Shown here piece after piece: positions 55,123-63,672 of a stretch of DNA of 64,000 nt. This stretch comes from Streptohalobacillus salinus (GTDB taxonomy: Bacteria > Bacillota > Bacilli > Bacillales > Amphibacillaceae), in contig NZ_QJJR01000002.1 in assembly GCF_003201605.1 (NCBI RefSeq), positions 93,804 through 157,803 on the forward strand. Direction: 5' to 3'. The notes below the pieces were generated by a model. The model ran no database searches and was not told the origin of the DNA. It saw nothing but the letters and a program-made list of their open reading frames with translations. How positions within the stretch are numbered: the stretch's first letter is position 1; each line of letters opens with the position of its first letter. The translations under genes and the position numbers were made by a program.

Positions 55123-57159
55123 TTAATCAAAACCCTGTTCGTGCTTGGTCAGGACATCGTTAATGTACTGGCTCAGCGCTTGATATTCAGGATCTGATGT
55201 TAATTTATCATGGTGAATAATCAGCGCAGCATCTTTTCTTGCTGTTTCCAGTGCGCGGTAATCTTCAACAAGGTCAGCGATTTTGAATTCAGGTAAGCCG
55301 CTTTGCTTACGACCGAAGAAATCTCCAGGTCCGCGGAGCTTTAAATCATATTCTGCAAGTTCAAAACCATCGGTAGTTTCGGTCATGATACGCATGCGTT
55401 CCTTCCCAGTTTCCCCTTTAGGATCAGCAATTAAAATACAATAGCTTTGTACATCACTACGCCCCACGCGTCCCCTTAATTGGTGAAGTTGTGAAAGACC
55501 GAAGCGTTCAGCATCGTAAATGACCATGACTGTGGCATTTGGCACATTAACGCCTACTTCTACGACTGTCGTTGAAATTAAAACTTGACTTTCATTCTGA
55601 CTAAACCGACGCATCACTTCATCTTTTTCATCATTACTCAGACGCCCGTGCATTAAATCCAGTTCAATTCGTCCATCATAAAAGACAGATAGTTGTTGAA
55701 ACAAATCAACAGCATTTTGGATGTCCATTTTGTCTGATTCTTCAATTAACGGAGTCACCACATACGCTTGATGCCCTTTATTTACTTCCTTTTCAATAAA
55801 CGTTAAGATACGTTTTAACATGTTTTGCTTCACCCAAAATGTTTCAACTGGTTTTCGTCCAATGGGCATTTGATCGATAATTGATACATCCATATCTCCA
55901 AAAGCAGTAATTGCAAGTGTTCTAGGAATTGGCGTAGCTGTCATAAACAAGACATCTGGGTCCATCCCTTTTTCTCTAAGCACCTTGCGTTGATTCACAC
56001 CAAACCGATGCTGCTCATCAATAATCACGAGCCCTAACGCTTTGAAATCGACATCATGTTGAATTAAAGCATGCGTCCCAATTAAAATGTCAACCTTACC
56101 TGCTTTTAAGTCATCAAGTAATGCTCTTCGTTTTTTGCCCTTTATTGAACCGGTCAATAATTCAACCTGAAGCACACCCTCAAATAACTCCGATAAAGAT
56201 TGAAAGTGCTGTTCAGCGAGTATTTCTGTTGGAACCATCAGCGCCCCTTGCTGCTTAGATAGCACGGTTGCATAAAGAGCAATCGATGCCACAACGGTTT
56301 TCCCAGAACCAACATCACCTTGCAGTAACCGGTGCATCCGATGCGGTGCGGCTAAGTCACCGAGAATTTCTTGTAATGTTTTATTTTGAGCATCTGTTAA
56401 CTGAAAGCTTAAACGATCAATGAACATTTGTAGCGTTGACTGTTCGTACTGTTTTTGGTTACCCTTCGTCCGTTCACGATGATAACGCCTAAGGGCTTGC
56501 ATCTTCAATTGAAATAGCAACAACTCTTCATAAATCAATCGTCGCTTCGCTTGTTTCAAATGACTAAAATCACTCGGGAAATGCATTTGCTTATAAGCAA
56601 AACTTCGCGAAAACAATTTGTATTCCGTTAAATAATCAGTAGGCAACAACTCCGTAATTTCTACTTCATATTGTGAAAATGCTTGTTCAATCAATTTTCT
56701 AAATCGATTAGAAGGGATAACTTGGCGCAACAAATACACTGGCTCAATTGGTGCATCTTCTTCTTTAATCGCTAATTGATGGTGCTCTACTGTTAGTTGT
56801 TGACGGTATTGGTCCCATTTGCCCGTTAATGTGATCTGTTCTCCTTTAATCAGCTGCTTTTTTAAAAAAGCACGGTTAAAAAAGATTGCTTTTACAATGA
56901 CACCATTGATATTAACCGGAACGGTTAACCGCGACTTCTTTTTGCCGTAAAACGTAACCACACCATCAGCAACAATTTCACCAGCGACAGTTGCTTTTTG
57001 GTCGTGAATCACTTCAGCTAGAGGTAAAACTTCATAATGGTCATAGCGTGAAGGAAAGGTCATGACTAAATCCAATACCGTTTCAATTCCGAGCATATGT
57101 AATTTTTCAAGTAGTGCATCACCAACGCCCTTCACATTGGACACATTAATATTTTTCAT
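55123..57159 (-). CDS. recG: ATP-dependent DNA helicase RecG
   Basis: 678 residues. N-terminal wedge/OB domain (about 50-150), helicase motif I LLQGDVGSGKTVVASIAL (about 280), DEQH box IIDEQHRFGVNQR, motif III TATPIPRTLA, and C-terminal motifs VVEVGVNVPNATVMVI and LHQLRGRVGRS. Regresses stalled forks. Follows sdaAA by 16 bases. Confidence 0.98.
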   Translation of the reverse strand: MKNINVSNVKGVGDALLEKLHMLGIETVLDLVMTFPSRYDHYEVLPLAEVIHDQKATVAGEIVADGVVTFYGKKKSRLTVPVNINGVIVKAIFFNRAFLKKQLIKGEQITLTGKWDQYRQQLTVEHHQLAIKEEDAPIEPVYLLRQVIPSNRFRKLIEQAFSQYEVEITELLPTDYLTEYKLFSRSFAYKQMHFPSDFSHLKQAKRRLIYEELLLFQLKMQALRRYHRERTKGNQKQYEQSTLQMFIDRLSFQLTDAQNKTLQEILGDLAAPHRMHRLLQGDVGSGKTVVASIALYATVLSKQQGALMVPTEILAEQHFQSLSELFEGVLQVELLTGSIKGKKRRALLDDLKAGKVDILIGTHALIQHDVDFKALGLVIIDEQHRFGVNQRKVLREKGMDPDVLFMTATPIPRTLAITAFGDMDVSIIDQMPIGRKPVETFWVKQNMLKRILTFIEKEVNKGHQAYVVTPLIEESDKMDIQNAVDLFQQLSVFYDGRIELDLMHGRLSNDEKDEVMRRFSQNESQVLISTTVVEVGVNVPNATVMVIYDAERFGLSQLHQLRGRVGRSDVQSYCILIADPKGETGKERMRIMTETTDGFELAEYDLKLRGPGDFFGRKQSGLPEFKIADLVEDYRALETARKDAALIIHHDKLTSDPEYQALSQYINDVLTKHEQGFD

Positions 57160-57175
57160 TTATTATTCACTTCTT

Positions 57176-57889
57176 TCACGACTGTTTTGCGAAAATTTCT
57201 TGTTCTAACCGACGGGCTGTTGGCGTATTAGCCAATCCCCCTTCAGCAGTTTCTTTTAATTGCGGCGACATCTGTTTACCAATTTGATACATTGCACCAA
57301 TGACTTCATCAGCAGGGATTTTACTTTCAACACCGGCTAACGCCATATCAGCAGATACAATTGCCTGTGAAGCCCCCATAGCATTTCGCTTCACACAAGG
57401 CACCTCAACAAGACCAGCAACAGGGTCACATACAAGTCCTAACATATTTTTCATCGTGATGCTAAATGCGTGGGCACTTTGCTTTGGTGTTCCCTTTGCC
57501 ATTTCAACAACTGCGGCGGCTGCCATCGCCGCTGCTGAACCAACTTCTGCCTGACAGCCCCCGCGTGCGCCAGAAATAAAGGCTTGATTTGCTACAACAT
57601 AACCAAATGCCCCAGATGTAAACAAGAAGTCAAGCATCTCTTCACGCGTGCGCTTCAGTTGCGTTTTCACTGCATCATACCCGGTTAATCCAGAAATTGA
57701 TGCAACACCTTTAAGTCCGCGATCAATCGCTTCTTCCATTACCGTTAATTGTTCATCCATTCTATTAACGACAGCCTTACGTGATAAACTAAAAACATCC
57801 ATTTCTCGACGAATCATTATTTCAGCTATTTTCACTTGCTCTTTTTCTGCTAAATCAACCAGTTCTTCTACCGTTCGAAAAACGATCAT
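57176..57889 (-). CDS. sdaAA: L-serine dehydratase alpha subunit, internally deleted
   Basis: 237 residues; family members are about 300. Both ends are normal, including GGCQAEVGSAAAMAAAAVVE and LGLVCDPVAGLVEVPCVKRN with the cluster-binding cysteines. Between GLTGYDAVK (about 75) and TREEMLDFLFTSGAFG about 56-60 residues are missing, including the conserved TICATPTAGSAGVVPG substrate-site segment. The reading frame is kept. The junction falls at AVK, a tripeptide found at both borders in the full-length B. subtilis protein as I recall it, pointing to deletion between short repeats. The enzyme is probably inactive. Confidence 0.9.
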   Translation of the reverse strand: MIVFRTVEELVDLAEKEQVKIAEIMIRREMDVFSLSRKAVVNRMDEQLTVMEEAIDRGLKGVASISGLTGYDAVKTQLKRTREEMLDFLFTSGAFGYVVANQAFISGARGGCQAEVGSAAAMAAAAVVEMAKGTPKQSAHAFSITMKNMLGLVCDPVAGLVEVPCVKRNAMGASQAIVSADMALAGVESKIPADEVIGAMYQIGKQMSPQLKETAEGGLANTPTARRLEQEIFAKQS

Positions 57890-57922
57890 AACTTCACCTT
57901 CACTTATCTCTATTTATCTTCC

Positions 57923-58588
57923 TTATCCAACAATTTTTGCAACATTAACAATATGCGCCTGTGCGCTTAGTTCCTGTTCCACTTCTTGATCAATGTTTTG
58001 ATCAAGTTCAATCGTCATTAATGCTTCTTTACCAACATCTCTTCGATTAACTTCCATTCGCCCAATATTGATTTCATATTTAGCCAGAATTTTTGTTACT
58101 GCAGCAATTGCACCGAAGCGATCATTGTGTAACACACAAATCGCTGGATGATTACCCGATAAGTGTAAGGCAAATCCATTTATTTCTCGAATTTCTACCT
58201 TTCCCCCTCCTAAGGACACACCCAAAAGTTCAAAACTTTGTGTTTGATTGATTAATTCTATTCGCACAGTATTCGGCTCTTCTACAGCCGTATGCGCTTC
58301 AATAAATTCATAGCTTAATCCCACTTCTTTCGCAAGCGCAAGTGCATCAATTATCCGCACATCATCAGTCTCAAAACCTAATATCCCAGCAATTAAGGCT
58401 CGGTCTGTTCCGTGTCCTTTATACGTTTTTGCAAAGGAGCCATACAAATAAATACGCGCGTGTTGAACCGATCCATTAAAGAGATGTTTGGCCGCTTTTC
58501 CAATCTTCACTGCACCAGCGGTATGTGAACTAGATGGTCCAATCATCGAAGGACCAATAATATCAAAAACCGAATGAAATACACTCAT
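57923..58588 (-). CDS. sdaAB: L-serine dehydratase beta subunit
   Basis: 221 residues from ATG 58588 with GGGAG 6 bases upstream; the longer frame to 58639 lacks a ribosome site. SVFDIIGPSMIGPSSSHTAG signature, then KTYKGHGTDRALIAGILGFE and a C-terminal ACT domain (about 148-220). With SdaAA it deaminates serine to pyruvate. Intact, unlike its partner 33 bases downstream. Confidence 0.95.
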   Translation of the reverse strand: MSVFHSVFDIIGPSMIGPSSSHTAGAVKIGKAAKHLFNGSVQHARIYLYGSFAKTYKGHGTDRALIAGILGFETDDVRIIDALALAKEVGLSYEFIEAHTAVEEPNTVRIELINQTQSFELLGVSLGGGKVEIREINGFALHLSGNHPAICVLHNDRFGAIAAVTKILAKYEINIGRMEVNRRDVGKEALMTIELDQNIDQEVEQELSAQAHIVNVAKIVG

Positions 58589-58721
58589 CAATATCTCCCT
58601 CATTCTTTTAATCATTACTACTGTATCATAATTCTTCAAACTGATGTAGATAATTCAACCGCTCCTAATAATCAAAATGCCCGAGATTTCATTGGCTTCA
58701 CCATTTTTTTATAAAATCCCA

Positions 58722-58757
58722 TAAAAAAAGTGTTCCGAAGTTAATCGAAACACTTTT
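58722..58757 (-). terminator. Intrinsic terminator after fakA
   Basis: Minus-strand AAAAGTGTTTCGA (58744-58756) pairs with TCGGAACACTTTT (58726-58738, one G-T or mismatch), then TTTTATGGG. It separates fakA from sdaAB. The remaining gap 58589-58721 contains no gene; sdaAB presumably has a promoter there, but I find none of good quality. Confidence 0.85.
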
Positions 58758-58782
58758 GTCGTTAGAGCGATCAATCTTGCAT

Positions 58783-60450
58783 CTATTCCACTGAGAAAAT
58801 ATAAGAATAAATCGGCTGCTTACCTAAATGAACTTCTACTTCAATATCTTCAAATTTCTCTTCAACATAGTCAACCAACGCCGTTGTGTTTTCATCCGTT
58901 GCATCTTCACCTTGAAGAATGGTAAGGATTTCATCATCTTCGTCAACGAGTTGATCAAGCAGTTGCTTAATGGCGGACATTTGATCTTTGTCAGTTGCTT
59001 TTATTTTCCCATCTAACAGACCCATAAAGTTACCATTTTCAATCTCTAAGCCATCAATTTGTGTATCTCTAACCGCATAAGTGATTTGGCCAGTCTTTAC
59101 TGCTTTTGTTGCTTTGGTCATATTTTCTTGGTTATTGACTAAACTATCCTCTGGGTTAAAGCTTAATAAAGCGCTCATCCCTTGTGGAATTGTCTTTGAA
59201 GGTACCACAACAACATCTGCTTCGCTTAGCTCTGCCGCTTGTTCAGCTGCCATAATAATATTTTTGTTGTTAGGTAAAATAATGACTTTTTCTGCATAAG
59301 CCTCTTCAATCGCATCGGCAATGTCTTTTGTGGAAGGATTCATCGTTTGACCACCTTGCATCACCACAGTTGTTCCTAAGCTTTTTAAAAGCTCTTCAAT
59401 GCCTTCACCAACAGATACAGCAACGATTCCGTACTTAGCTTTTTGTTTCTTTTTTTCTGATTTCGTTTCTTTTTCACCGACAAGTGCGGTATGTTGTTCA
59501 CGCATATTCTCAACTTTTAACTGAACAAAGCTTCCGAATTTTTGCGCGACATTCATTGCTTCCCCAGGATACTCAACATGGACATGCACGCGAACAAAAT
59601 CATCATCTGAAACAACTAAGAGTGAATCACCCATTGCACCCAGTGCTTCACGGAATGCTTCTTCATCATAAGGGTGCTCTTTAAGTTTATCTTCTTCAAA
59701 CTTCACCATAAATTCGGTACAATAACCGTATTCGATTTCTGAGGTATCCATGTAATCTTGGTTTGACTTATGATGTTCAGCACTCACTAAATCATCAATC
59801 ACCATCTCTTCAACATCTGTTTCAGGTAATGCTTCACCTTTAATAGACGCTAAAAACGCTTCATAAACAACAACAAGCCCTTGTCCACCACTATCAACTA
59901 CACCAACTTCCTTTAAAACAGGCAACAGTTCTGGGGTGTAAGCCAAAGATTTTTTCGAAGCTTCAACAACTTCTGTCATAAACGTTTCAAAATCTTCAAC
60001 CGTCTCAGCAAGTTCAACTGCTTTATTGGCCGTATCTTTCGCAACCGTTAAAATTGTGCCTTCAACGGGTTTAATAACAGCTTTATATGCCGTTTTAACA
60101 CCTTGCTGTAGTCCTTCAGCAAAATCTTTTGGCGTCAAGACATCAAGGTTTTCTATTCCTTTACTAAAACCTCGGAATAGTTGTGACAGAATAACGCCAG
60201 AGTTTCCTCTTGCACCCATTAATAGACCACGCGCAAACGCACTACCGACCTCGCTTACCGCTGGTGTCTTTAATTTTTTAACTTCCGCCGCACCTGATGT
60301 CATTGATAAATTCATGTTTGTTCCTGTATCACCATCGGGTACAGGAAATACGTTCAATGCATCAATCATGTTTGCATTATTTGAAAGGTGATTGGCACCA
60401 AGTAAAACCATCTCTTGGAATTTCTCACCCGTAATTTGTGATAATACCAC
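58783..60450 (-). CDS. fakA: Fatty acid kinase FakA (YloV, DhaL/DAK domain; GTG start)
   Basis: 555 residues from GTG 60450 with GGAGGAAG 5 bases upstream. N-terminal DhaL-type kinase domain with NVFPVPDGDTGTNMNLSMTS (about 32-51) and GARGNSGVILSQLFRG; central region with GDSLLVVSDDDFVRVHVHVE; C-terminal domain about 320-555. Phosphorylates FakB-bound fatty acids for phospholipid synthesis. Coupled to asp23. Confidence 0.93.
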   Translation of the reverse strand: MVLSQITGEKFQEMVLLGANHLSNNANMIDALNVFPVPDGDTGTNMNLSMTSGAAEVKKLKTPAVSEVGSAFARGLLMGARGNSGVILSQLFRGFSKGIENLDVLTPKDFAEGLQQGVKTAYKAVIKPVEGTILTVAKDTANKAVELAETVEDFETFMTEVVEASKKSLAYTPELLPVLKEVGVVDSGGQGLVVVYEAFLASIKGEALPETDVEEMVIDDLVSAEHHKSNQDYMDTSEIEYGYCTEFMVKFEEDKLKEHPYDEEAFREALGAMGDSLLVVSDDDFVRVHVHVEYPGEAMNVAQKFGSFVQLKVENMREQHTALVGEKETKSEKKKQKAKYGIVAVSVGEGIEELLKSLGTTVVMQGGQTMNPSTKDIADAIEEAYAEKVIILPNNKNIIMAAEQAAELSEADVVVVPSKTIPQGMSALLSFNPEDSLVNNQENMTKATKAVKTGQITYAVRDTQIDGLEIENGNFMGLLDGKIKATDKDQMSAIKQLLDQLVDEDDEILTILQGEDATDENTTALVDYVEEKFEDIEVEVHLGKQPIYSYIFSVE

Positions 60451-60489
60451 TAGCTCTTCCTCCTTTGTTCATAACACACAATGATGTGC

Positions 60490-60852
60490 TTAGTCTTGTT
60501 GTACACGTACACCTTGAATATATATGTTTACCGCTTGAATCGGTAAACCTAATGTTTTATCTAGGTTATATTTTACTTGTGATTGTACATTGTGTGCGAT
60601 CTCAGAGATTTTTGTTCCGTAGCTCACAATAATATACATGTCAATGGTGATCTTTTCATCTTCTTGCGTCACAACGACACCTTTAGAAAAGTTTTCTTTT
60701 CGTAAAATTTCTGCAATACCATCTTTAATTTGATTTTTGGAAGCCATTCCTACTATACCATAGCATTCAATTGCTGCTCCACCCGCAACTGTTGCAATGA
60801 CATCATTGGTAATGGTAACGCGTCCATCTTTAGTTGTTAATTCGATTGTCAT
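60490..60852 (-). CDS. Asp23/Gls24 family envelope stress protein (YloU)
   Basis: 120 residues, alkaline-shock Asp23 fold: ITNDVIATVAGGAAIECYGI and IDMYIIVSYGTKISEIAHNV. Cytosolic, often membrane-associated through partners. Heads the asp23-fakA unit; AAGGAGG 6 bases upstream. Divergent from rpmB. Confidence 0.95.
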   Translation of the reverse strand: MTIELTTKDGRVTITNDVIATVAGGAAIECYGIVGMASKNQIKDGIAEILRKENFSKGVVVTQEDEKITIDMYIIVSYGTKISEIAHNVQSQVKYNLDKTLGLPIQAVNIYIQGVRVQQD

Positions 60853-61004
60853 ACAATAACCTCCTTGATTCTTTTTATATTTATCTGCATTTAAACATCA
60901 ACGTTTTCATCATTACAATCAAACATGAATAACCATTAAACATTTTACAACACTTTATCCTTTTAGAAAAGGCTTTCCACCAAACTCACTTAATTTCATC
61001 TGTG

Positions 61005-61022
61005 TCTTATGTGGACATAAGA
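61005..61022. promoter_or_regulatory. Palindrome between asp23 and rpmB (possible operator)
   Basis: TCTTATGT-GG-ACATAAGA: 8-bp perfect arms round GG, in the 373-base divergent gap 60853-61225. It lies about 150 bases upstream of the asp23 start and 130 before the rpmB promoter. I cannot match it to a known regulator. The gap has no other gene. Confidence 0.3.
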
Positions 61023-61153
61023 TTTAAAACATTTCAAAATTCACTTTTTAACAATGAATGAAAAAGCTTATCGTGTCAAGTGTTTTCCCTTGATTACCTG
61101 AGTTAAATGGCGCCATGTTCATATTTTACTTGATATTATTTCATCAGTTCTAA

Positions 61154-61182
61154 TTGCATTTTTATATCATCTATGATAAATT
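61154..61182 (+). promoter_or_regulatory. Possible rpmB promoter
   Basis: TTGCAT (61154-61159), 17 bases, TAAATT (61177-61182); two mismatches per hexamer. It leaves a leader of about 35 bases before rpmB. Confidence 0.4.
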
Positions 61183-61225
61183 ATATGAGTATGAAATGAG
61201 ATAGATGTAATTGGGAGGGATTAAT

Positions 61226-61414
61226 ATGAGTCGTAAATGTGTCGTAACTGGACGTCAAACAAAAGCTGGTAACAATCGTTCGCACGCTTTAAATGCAACG
61301 AAACGTACTTGGAAAGCTAATGTTCAAAAAGTTCGCATCATGGTAGACGGTAAACCAAAACGTGTTTACGTATCTGCACGTGCGTTAAAATCTGGTAAAG
61401 TTGAACGTGTATAA
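61226..61414 (+). CDS. rpmB: 50S ribosomal protein L28
   Basis: 62 residues from ATG 61226 with GGGAGGG 5 bases upstream. [20 protein letters not shown] start and basic C-terminus [17 protein letters not shown]. The CVVTG segment lacks the zinc cysteine pattern, the C- form. Encoded opposite to its neighbours as in B. subtilis. Confidence 0.98.
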   Translation: MSRKCVVTGRQTKAGNNRSHALNATKRTWKANVQKVRIMVDGKPKRVYVSARALKSGKVERV

Positions 61415-61430
61415 ACGTTATAACTCGTAA

Positions 61431-61468
61431 TAAAAGCGTAGCCTTACTTTAAGGTTACGCTTTTATTA
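61431..61468. terminator. Bidirectional terminator between rpmB and thiN
   Basis: AAAAGCGTAGCCTTA (61432-61446) and TAAGGTTACGCTTTT (61450-61464), 15 pairs with one G-T wobble and a 3-base loop, followed by ATTATG on plus and TTATTACG on minus. It serves both convergent genes. No room for spoVM (26 codons), which B. subtilis has here. Confidence 0.85.
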
Positions 61469-61476
61469 TGTCTAAA

Positions 61477-62124
61477 TTATGTTAAATCCGTTCGAATCAC
61501 AAGCAATACACCTTGTCGAAATGTTAGAATTAAATCGTCTTTAACTTTCTTGTTCGATAAAGTTAAACTATCACCACGTGTTATCGTAGCATCTGTTAGC
61601 GGATAATAAGCATTCTCAAGTGTCACACCCTCAACGGTATCACTAAGGGCTAAGAATGAATAATTTTGAAATACTTTATCATCCTTTATTACATGGACCC
61701 CCGGAAGAAAAAGATCAATTTGATGATGTTCATCAATAATTGTAATAGGGAGACCTGCTTTTTTTAATCGTTCCATTAAAAAAATATTGCTTAATTCATG
61801 ATCTAATCGACCACCAGTCACACCAAACAACGTGAGTGAGGCAACGTTAAGGGTTTGAACCACATCAATTGCAAGTTCCAAATCCGACTTATCTTTTTCA
61901 ACAGGGAAGGCTTGAACCGATGCTGCTTCTTTTTTAATCACTGCAAGTTGAGCGGGCGTAACTGAATCAAAGTCACCAATTGCAATGTCAACCGGTAAGC
62001 CTGCCTCAACAAGGAGATAGGCACCATAATCACAGCCAATCCAAGTATCAATTAACGGATAATTCGATAATTGTGGCAGATGAAATGGGTCTCCACCTGC
62101 TACAATTGCCACATGTTTTTTCAT
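61477..62124 (-). CDS. thiN: Thiamine pyrophosphokinase
   Basis: 215 residues. GGDPFHLPQLSNYPLIDTWI, AIGDFDSVTP, EKDKSDLELAIDVV and TGGRLDHELSNIFLM are the substrate-binding motifs of the thiamine-pyrophosphokinase fold. Converts thiamine to thiamine diphosphate. Starts 2 bases after the rpe stop. Confidence 0.96.
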   Translation of the reverse strand: MKKHVAIVAGGDPFHLPQLSNYPLIDTWIGCDYGAYLLVEAGLPVDIAIGDFDSVTPAQLAVIKKEAASVQAFPVEKDKSDLELAIDVVQTLNVASLTLFGVTGGRLDHELSNIFLMERLKKAGLPITIIDEHHQIDLFLPGVHVIKDDKVFQNYSFLALSDTVEGVTLENAYYPLTDATITRGDSLTLSNKKVKDDLILTFRQGVLLVIRTDLT

Positions 62125-62126
62125 CG

Positions 62127-62783
62127 TTAATCGCGTATCGCTTCCCGTAAGGCATCAATCGCTTGTTTACGATCAGCCTTACCAAAAATGTAACTTCCTG
62201 AAACAAAAACATCAATCCCCGCTTCTTTACAGAGTGCAGCTGTCTTTGGAACAATGCCTCCATCAACCTCAAATTCAAGATCAAGTTGCATATCTTTGCG
62301 CCACTGATCAGCTTGTTTGATTTGATCAAGGACCTCTGGAATAAATGCTTGTCCACCAAACCCTGGATTAACGGTCATAAATAACAATAGATCTAGTTCA
62401 TGCATAATCGGTCGAATCATCTCCACCGGTGTTGCTGGATTAATGACGAGACCTGCCTTTACCCCTTTTTCTTTGATTGCCATAATTGTCCGGTGCAGAT
62501 GCGTACAAGCTTCGTAGTGGACGGTAATAATATCTGCACCACTTTCAGCAAATATATCGATGTATTGATCCGGATTATCAATCATTAAATGGACATCAAG
62601 TGGCAATGTTGTTACAGGTCGAATTGCCTTCACAATTAACGGACCAATGGTAATGTTTGGCACAAAATGGCCGTCCATGACGTCCACGTGAATATAATCC
62701 GCTCCTGCGGCTTCGACTTCGGCAATTTCATTCCCTAGCTGACTAAAATTTGCAGATAATATTGAAGGTGCTATTTTTGACAT
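62127..62783 (-). CDS. rpe: Ribulose-phosphate 3-epimerase
   Basis: 218 residues from ATG 62783 with GAGG 7 bases upstream; an upstream ATG lies inside rsgA. TIM barrel with KIAPSILSANFSQLGNEI, HVDVMDGHFVPNITIGP and MTVNPGFGGQAFIPEVL. Interconverts ribulose and xylulose 5-phosphates. Downstream of rsgA by 1 base. Confidence 0.98.
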   Translation of the reverse strand: MSKIAPSILSANFSQLGNEIAEVEAAGADYIHVDVMDGHFVPNITIGPLIVKAIRPVTTLPLDVHLMIDNPDQYIDIFAESGADIITVHYEACTHLHRTIMAIKEKGVKAGLVINPATPVEMIRPIMHELDLLLFMTVNPGFGGQAFIPEVLDQIKQADQWRKDMQLDLEFEVDGGIVPKTAALCKEAGIDVFVSGSYIFGKADRKQAIDALREAIRD

Positions 62784-62784
62784 G

Positions 62785-63669
62785 TTAATACCTCGGCTTT
62801 CTTTGTTTAATTTCTTCATAAAATTGCTGATAATGCTCATAGCGAAACGGGGCAATTTCCCCTTGTTGATAAGCTTCTTTCACCGCACATTTGGGTTCAT
62901 TTATATGCATGCAACCTCTAAACTTGCATTGATCACGTAACGCTAAAAAGTCTGGAAACAGTTCGGGTAAGGTTGTTAATTCAATTGACTGAAAATCAAG
63001 TGAGCTAAATCCTGGTGTATCAGCAACATAGCCACCTAACACTGGAATAAGCTCCACATGTCTTGTGGTATGCTTACCTCTGCCTAAACTATCAGAGATG
63101 GCATTTGTTTCGATCGATAAATCCGGATTCAAATGATTGAGAAATGATGATTTCCCAACACCTGATTGGCCCGCGATTACTGATACTTTATTAGCCAATC
63201 GCTCGGACAAATGTTCATCATCAAATGGCCAAGCCGTTGATAAAGAAAGACAAGGATAGCCCATTGCTTCATAAGCTGCAATTGCTGCATCTAATTTTTC
63301 TTTATCCTTGTCTGTCAGTAGATCCATTTTGGTTAAAAGAATAACCGGTTCAATATGACTTGCTTCCACTAACACTAAAAAACGATCGAGTAATACGGTA
63401 CTAAAATCCGGTTCCTTTACCGAAACCGCAATCAATGCTTGATCGACATTGGCAATCGGTGGCCGCACAAGTTCGTTTTTACGCGGCTTTAATTTCGTGA
63501 CCGTACCATCCGTTTTGTTAGGGGCCTCAAACTCAACCCAATCCCCTACCAAAGGCGTCTCTTTTTTCTTTCTGAAAATCCCACGCCCTCTGCACTGATA
63601 GACTTCTCCTTCATTGTCTTTTACATAGTAAAAACCACTTAACGCTTTAATAATTTGTCCATCACTCAT
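62785..63669 (-). CDS. rsgA: Small ribosomal subunit biogenesis GTPase RsgA
   Basis: 294 residues. OB domain (1-70), circularly permuted GTPase with G4 ILLTKMDLL (about 115), G1 GQSGVGKSSFLNHL (about 170) and G3 DTPG, then a zinc motif CKFRGCMHINEPKC (about 248-261). Checks 30S decoding centre maturation. GAAGGAG upstream; begins 3 bases after prkC. Confidence 0.98.
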   Translation of the reverse strand: MSDGQIIKALSGFYYVKDNEGEVYQCRGRGIFRKKKETPLVGDWVEFEAPNKTDGTVTKLKPRKNELVRPPIANVDQALIAVSVKEPDFSTVLLDRFLVLVEASHIEPVILLTKMDLLTDKDKEKLDAAIAAYEAMGYPCLSLSTAWPFDDEHLSERLANKVSVIAGQSGVGKSSFLNHLNPDLSIETNAISDSLGRGKHTTRHVELIPVLGGYVADTPGFSSLDFQSIELTTLPELFPDFLALRDQCKFRGCMHINEPKCAVKEAYQQGEIAPFRYEHYQQFYEEIKQRKPRY

Positions 63670-63672
63670 CTA

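Noticed and set aside
58600-58700. Promoter candidates for sdaAB (TTGAAG or TTGAAT)
   Set aside because: All have two or more mismatches in both hexamers and none stands out from the AT-rich background.
61040-61079. TTGACA at 61074-61079 on minus as an asp23 promoter
   Set aside because: Seventeen bases later the sequence is CATTGT, only three matches to TATAAT; no good -10 at 16 or 18 either.
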